Source of the DNA: Cupriavidus neocaledonicus
GTDB taxonomy: Bacteria; Pseudomonadota; Gammaproteobacteria; Burkholderiales; Burkholderiaceae
Direction of reading: 5' to 3'
Assembly: GCF_000372525.1 (NCBI RefSeq)
Contig: NZ_AQUR01000085.1
Location: 1-64,000, forward strand
Length of the DNA stretch: 64,000 nucleotides
Below, in pieces: positions 61,281-64,000 of the stretch; the first letter of the stretch is position 1; each line of letters opens with the position of its first letter. A program made the position numbers and the translations under genes. The notes beneath the pieces were generated by a model. That model was not told the DNA's origin. It saw only the letters and a list, made by a program, of their open reading frames with translations, and did no database searches.

Positions 61281-62120
61281 ATGTCGCTCACCGTCTTCGC
61301 CGTCGTCCTGCTTGCCGCCTTCCTGCATGCCGCGTGGAATGCCGTGGTCAAGGGCGGCGGCGACAAGCTCCTGTCCACCGTGATGGTGGCGGTGACGGCT
61401 GGCCTGATGGCCGCGCTGGCGCTGCCGGCACTGCCGCAGCCGGCGGCCGCCAGCTGGCCCTTCATCGCCGCGTCGGTGGGCGTGCACGTGGTGTACTTCG
61501 CGCTGGTGGCGCGCATCTACCGCAGCGCCGACATGAGCCTGACCTACCCGCTGATGCGCGGCTGCGCGCCGTTGCTGGTGGCGCTGGCCAGCGTCGGCTG
61601 GCTGGGCGAGCACCTGTCGGCGCTGGCATGGAGCGGCATCGCCGTGATCAGCCTCGGCATCCTGGCCATGGCGGGCGGCGCCCGTGGCGGGCCCGGCAGC
61701 CGCGAGGGCGTGTGGCTGGCGCTGCTGAACGCGCTGGTGGTCGCCGCCTATACGCTGATCGACGGCACCGGCGTGCGCCGCTCCGGCGCGCCGGTGGCCT
61801 ATGCCTTCTGGATCTTCGTGCTGACCGCGGTGCCGCTGGCGGCATGGGCACTGGCGACGCGCCGGCCGCAACTGGCCGGCTACGTGCGGCGCAACCTGGT
61901 GTTCGCGCTGGTGGGCGGCGGCGGCACGCTGGCGTCCTACGGGCTGTCGCTGTGGGCCATGACGCGCGCGCCGGTGGCGCCGGTGGCCGCCTTGCGCGAG
62001 TCCTCGATCCTGTTCGGCGCGCTGATCTCCGCGCTGCTGCTCAACGAGCGCGTCGGCGCCGCGCGGCTGGGCGCGGCCTGCCTGATCGCCGCCGGCGTGG
62101 CCACGCTGCGCTTCGCCTGA
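61281..62120 (+). CDS. EamA-family transporter (drug/metabolite transporter)
   Basis: A 279-residue integral membrane protein with ten hydrophobic segments and two EamA halves. LLAAFLHAAWNAVVKGGGDKL at the start, ARIYRSADMSLTYPLMRGCAPLLVALASVGWLGEHLS at the end of the first half, and LALLNALVVAAYTLIDGTGVRRSGAPVAY plus APVAPVAALRESSILFGALISALLLNERVGAARLGAA in the second half are diagnostic. Probably an exporter of amino acids or metabolites; the substrate cannot be told. It starts 81 bases after the preceding gene. Confidence 0.9.
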   Translation: MSLTVFAVVLLAAFLHAAWNAVVKGGGDKLLSTVMVAVTAGLMAALALPALPQPAAASWPFIAASVGVHVVYFALVARIYRSADMSLTYPLMRGCAPLLVALASVGWLGEHLSALAWSGIAVISLGILAMAGGARGGPGSREGVWLALLNALVVAAYTLIDGTGVRRSGAPVAYAFWIFVLTAVPLAAWALATRRPQLAGYVRRNLVFALVGGGGTLASYGLSLWAMTRAPVAPVAALRESSILFGALISALLLNERVGAARLGAACLIAAGVATLRFA

Positions 62121-62291
62121 ACGGGCGCGGCCCGGCGCCGGGGTGCTTGCCCGGGCGCCTGGCCGCTGCCCGTGCGCGGCGCTGTCTATACTTGGCTTGA
62201 CCGGGTTCTCAGGACGCTTCAGCGCTGCGTCCGCACACCAACATCACCAAGACACGCCCGCCCGTCTGGACATCGTCGCCGAGGAGTAGGC

Positions 62292-63116
62292 ATGGACCAC
62301 ACCGCAGATTCGTTTCGCGCCTTTGAACTGGCTGGGTGGGAAGACCCGGAAGTCGTCAGCCGGTACCAGGAACACCTGTCGCACGTGACCCGGCAGTCGG
62401 TCGAGGCCCTGCTGGACGCCGCGCATGTGGCCAGCGGGCAGCGGGTGCTCGATGTCGCGTCCGGCTCCGGCTATGTCGCAGCCGGGGCGGTGCAGCGCGG
62501 GGCCGACTCGGTCGGCATCGATTTCGCGCTGGCGCAGGTGCAACTGGCGCGCAAGCTCCATCCCGAGGTCCGGTATGAGCAGGCCGACGCGCAGGCGCTG
62601 CCGTTCGCCGATGCCAGCTTCGACGCCGTGGTCAATGGCTTTGGCCTGTGCCACATGTCCGACCCGGACGCGGCGCTGGCCGAGGCCTTCCGCGTCCTGC
62701 GCCCGGGCGGGCGCATCGCCTTCACGGTATGGGATACACCGGAGCGCGCGGTCGGCTTCGGCGCGGTCTATGCCGCGATCCGCGCCTATGGCTCTATGGA
62801 CGTCGACATCCCGGTCGGGCCGAATTTCTTCCTGTTCAGCGATCCCGGCCACTGCCGCAGCGCCTTGCAGCAGGCCGGCTTCGTCATGCCGACCTGCCGC
62901 AGCGTGCCGCAGGTCTGGCGCTTCTCCGCGCCCGACCAGCTGTTCGACGCGCTGGCCCAGGGCACCGTGCGCGCCGCCGCCACGCTGCGCGCGCAGACCC
63001 CCAAGGCCCGCGACGAAATCCGCGCCGTGCTGCGCGGCACCGTGGCCGGCTACATGCGCGGCAGCGGCTTCGAGGTGCCGATGCCGGCGGTGCTGGCGGC
63101 GGCGGTCAAGCCCTGA
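62292..63116 (+). CDS. Class I SAM-dependent methyltransferase
   Basis: The ATG at 62292 follows GAGGAGTAGGC and gives 274 residues. Motif I is QRVLDVASGSGYVAAGAVQRGA, motif II VGIDFALAQVQLARKLHP, with YEQADAQALPFADASFDAVVNGFGLCHMSDP as motifs III-IV and LRPGGRIAFTVWDTPE following, a typical UbiE/Methyltransf-11 enzyme. The C-terminal part (about 170-270) is less conserved and probably binds substrate. No neighbouring pathway genes reveal it. The gene stands alone. Confidence 0.9.
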   Translation: MDHTADSFRAFELAGWEDPEVVSRYQEHLSHVTRQSVEALLDAAHVASGQRVLDVASGSGYVAAGAVQRGADSVGIDFALAQVQLARKLHPEVRYEQADAQALPFADASFDAVVNGFGLCHMSDPDAALAEAFRVLRPGGRIAFTVWDTPERAVGFGAVYAAIRAYGSMDVDIPVGPNFFLFSDPGHCRSALQQAGFVMPTCRSVPQVWRFSAPDQLFDALAQGTVRAAATLRAQTPKARDEIRAVLRGTVAGYMRGSGFEVPMPAVLAAAVKP

Positions 63117-63320
63117 GCCAGGAGCGTCGGACGCCGGCCGACACCTGCGCGGCCAGCGTTGGCCCGCTCCCACCACTCCACGCCCGGAATGTGCCGCATT
63201 CCTGGCCCTGGGCCGCATTAGCCGGCATTAGCCCGATGGCACGGTGATTGCGCAATGGACCGCGAGCGCGGCCGCGGCTCGTTGTGCCACCCGCCAGCAA
63301 TGGCTTCCCGGAGAACCCCG

Positions 63321-63692
63321 ATGAATACCCGATCCCCATGCCAGAACGGGCAGGCCGCGTCGCGCCCGTCCGCCCTCCGACACCGCTCGCGCCAGGCCAT
63401 GGTATTGCTGCGCGTGCTGGGCCTATGCCTGAACAGCGTCGCCTGCGCGCAGTCCGAGGCGCCGCAGGCCGCCACGGCACCTGCCGTGCAGGCGGTAACG
63501 CCGGAGCGCAAGTTTGCGCCCGGTTACCTCGAGGCCGCCGCCACCGGCTATGACAATGGCCTGGCCTGGCAGGAGCCGGAAGGCATTGCACCGTTGCGGC
63601 CGCCACGCGAGGCGCGCAGCATGCCGGCGGCGCAGACCGGCGCGGTGCCGGTAGCCATGCCGGCGGGAATACGGCCGCAGCCGGTGCGCTAA
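63321..63692 (+). CDS. Small exported hypothetical protein
   Basis: The ATG at 63321 (GGAGAACCCCG before it) gives 123 residues. A signal-peptide-like segment (SRQAMVLLRVLGLCLNSVACAQSE) ends at a Cys-containing VACAQ, so it could be a secreted or lipid-modified protein. The rest is Ala/Pro-rich with KFAPGYLEAAATGYDNGLAWQEPEG. I know no family. It lies about 200 bases after the methyltransferase. Confidence 0.55.
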   Translation: MNTRSPCQNGQAASRPSALRHRSRQAMVLLRVLGLCLNSVACAQSEAPQAATAPAVQAVTPERKFAPGYLEAAATGYDNGLAWQEPEGIAPLRPPREARSMPAAQTGAVPVAMPAGIRPQPVR

Positions 63693-63766
63693 GCCCGCCC
63701 GGGGCCGTCAGCGGTCAGGAAGTGGTGTGGGATATTGGTGCTGCGCCAGCGTCGCCGGTTTTCCCG

Positions 63767-64000
63767 TCAGGCGCCCTGGCCCTCGGTCCAGTCTTCGACG
63801 CGCAGCCCCGGGTAAGCCGTAAAGTCGCGGACGTTGCGCGTGACCACGGTCAGGCCTTCGGCAATGGCATGCGCCGCGATCAGCTTGTCCAGCGCATCGG
63901 CCTTGCGTTCGCGGGTGGCGGCACGGACCGGACCATAAGCGCGCGCCGCTGCCGCATTCAGCGGCAGCACCGGCACGCGGCCGATCAGCGCCTGCAAGGC
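63767..64000 (-). CDS. VapC-like PIN-domain toxin, 5' end outside window
   Basis: The visible 78 residues are the C-terminal half of a PIN nuclease: ALDKLIAAHAIAEGLTVVTRNVRDFTAYPGLRVEDW, with the D.LIAAHA and VTRNVRDF blocks and conserved acidic residues of VapC toxins. The frame is open to the window edge, and the first apparent start is a TTG near the end, so the real start lies beyond 64000. VapC proteins cleave RNA, usually tRNA. The cognate antitoxin, normally just upstream, is outside the window. Confidence 0.8.
   Translation of the reverse strand, partial: ALQALIGRVPVLPLNAAAARAYGPVRAATRERKADALDKLIAAHAIAEGLTVVTRNVRDFTAYPGLRVEDWTEGQGA

Overview
The window is about 64 kb of high-GC DNA (strong G/C bias at third codon positions) from a motile, Gram-negative betaproteobacterium. 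The gene set (three TctC/Bug-type solute receptors, CaiB/BaiF CoA-transferases, Burkholderiales-type porin, DUF3348/DUF802/DUF2894 operon, betaproteobacterial flagellar export cluster) best fits Burkholderiaceae, most likely Cupriavidus or a close relative. The genus is an inference from gene content; no rRNA or tRNA gene is present to anchor it.

Layout. 1-3.6 kb: a type VI secretion-type lipase effector module (a DUF3304 protein cut by the left edge, then a DUF2235/Tle1-like phospholipase), ending in odd sequence that truncates an acetamidase/formamidase gene. 4.2-13.3 kb: acyl-CoA metabolism (two CaiB/BaiF CoA-transferases, an acyl-CoA dehydrogenase, a Bug receptor, an IclR regulator) around a pair that looks like alpha-hydroxyketone quorum sensing (CqsA/LqsA-type synthase plus a membrane histidine kinase). 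13.4-17.6 kb: an AT-richer accessory island with a three-Cys-motif DUF5131 (phage Gp37/Gp68) protein behind a textbook LexA/SOS box, facing two divergent TcmP-type 'three-Cys-motif partner' proteins and two small unknowns. This is the best candidate for a poorly described system. 17.9-19.5 kb: a D-amino-acid dehydrogenase-like flavoprotein under a tandem glycine riboswitch. 19.7-23.8 kb: a TonB receptor, a periplasmic BNR-type protein with a CECC motif and a periplasmic thioredoxin-fold protein, probably one uptake operon.

23.8-32.7 kb: DUF3597 protein, porin, exported metallo-beta-lactamase-fold hydrolase, two Bug receptors with a GntR regulator divergent from an amidohydrolase, and a LysR/alcohol dehydrogenase pair. 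32.7-37.7 kb: a tightly packed DUF3348-DUF802-OmpA-DUF2894 operon resembling a MotAB/ExbBD-like envelope machine, with four 87-residue repeats in its large coiled-coil protein. 37.8-45.3 kb: GST, VOC protein, orphan sulfonate-type binding protein, Tat-exported phospholipase C with a small lipoprotein, large-subunit catalase and a DUF2795 protein. 45.7-51.2 kb: chemoreceptor, threonine/serine dehydratase, RtcB RNA ligase, a LolA-like lipoprotein and an Asn/Val-rich exported protein. 51.3-55.7 kb: fliLMNOPQR. 56.2-58.8 kb: aconitase B with an upstream palindrome and a strong terminator. 59-64 kb: GST, sorbosone dehydrogenase-like lipoprotein, EamA transporter, methyltransferase, small exported protein and a PIN-domain toxin cut by the right edge.

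Most of the window is ordinary chromosomal backbone. The clearly accessory parts are the left-edge T6SS module and the 13.4-17.6 kb island. No CRISPR array, rRNA, tRNA, integrase or intact insertion sequence was seen.
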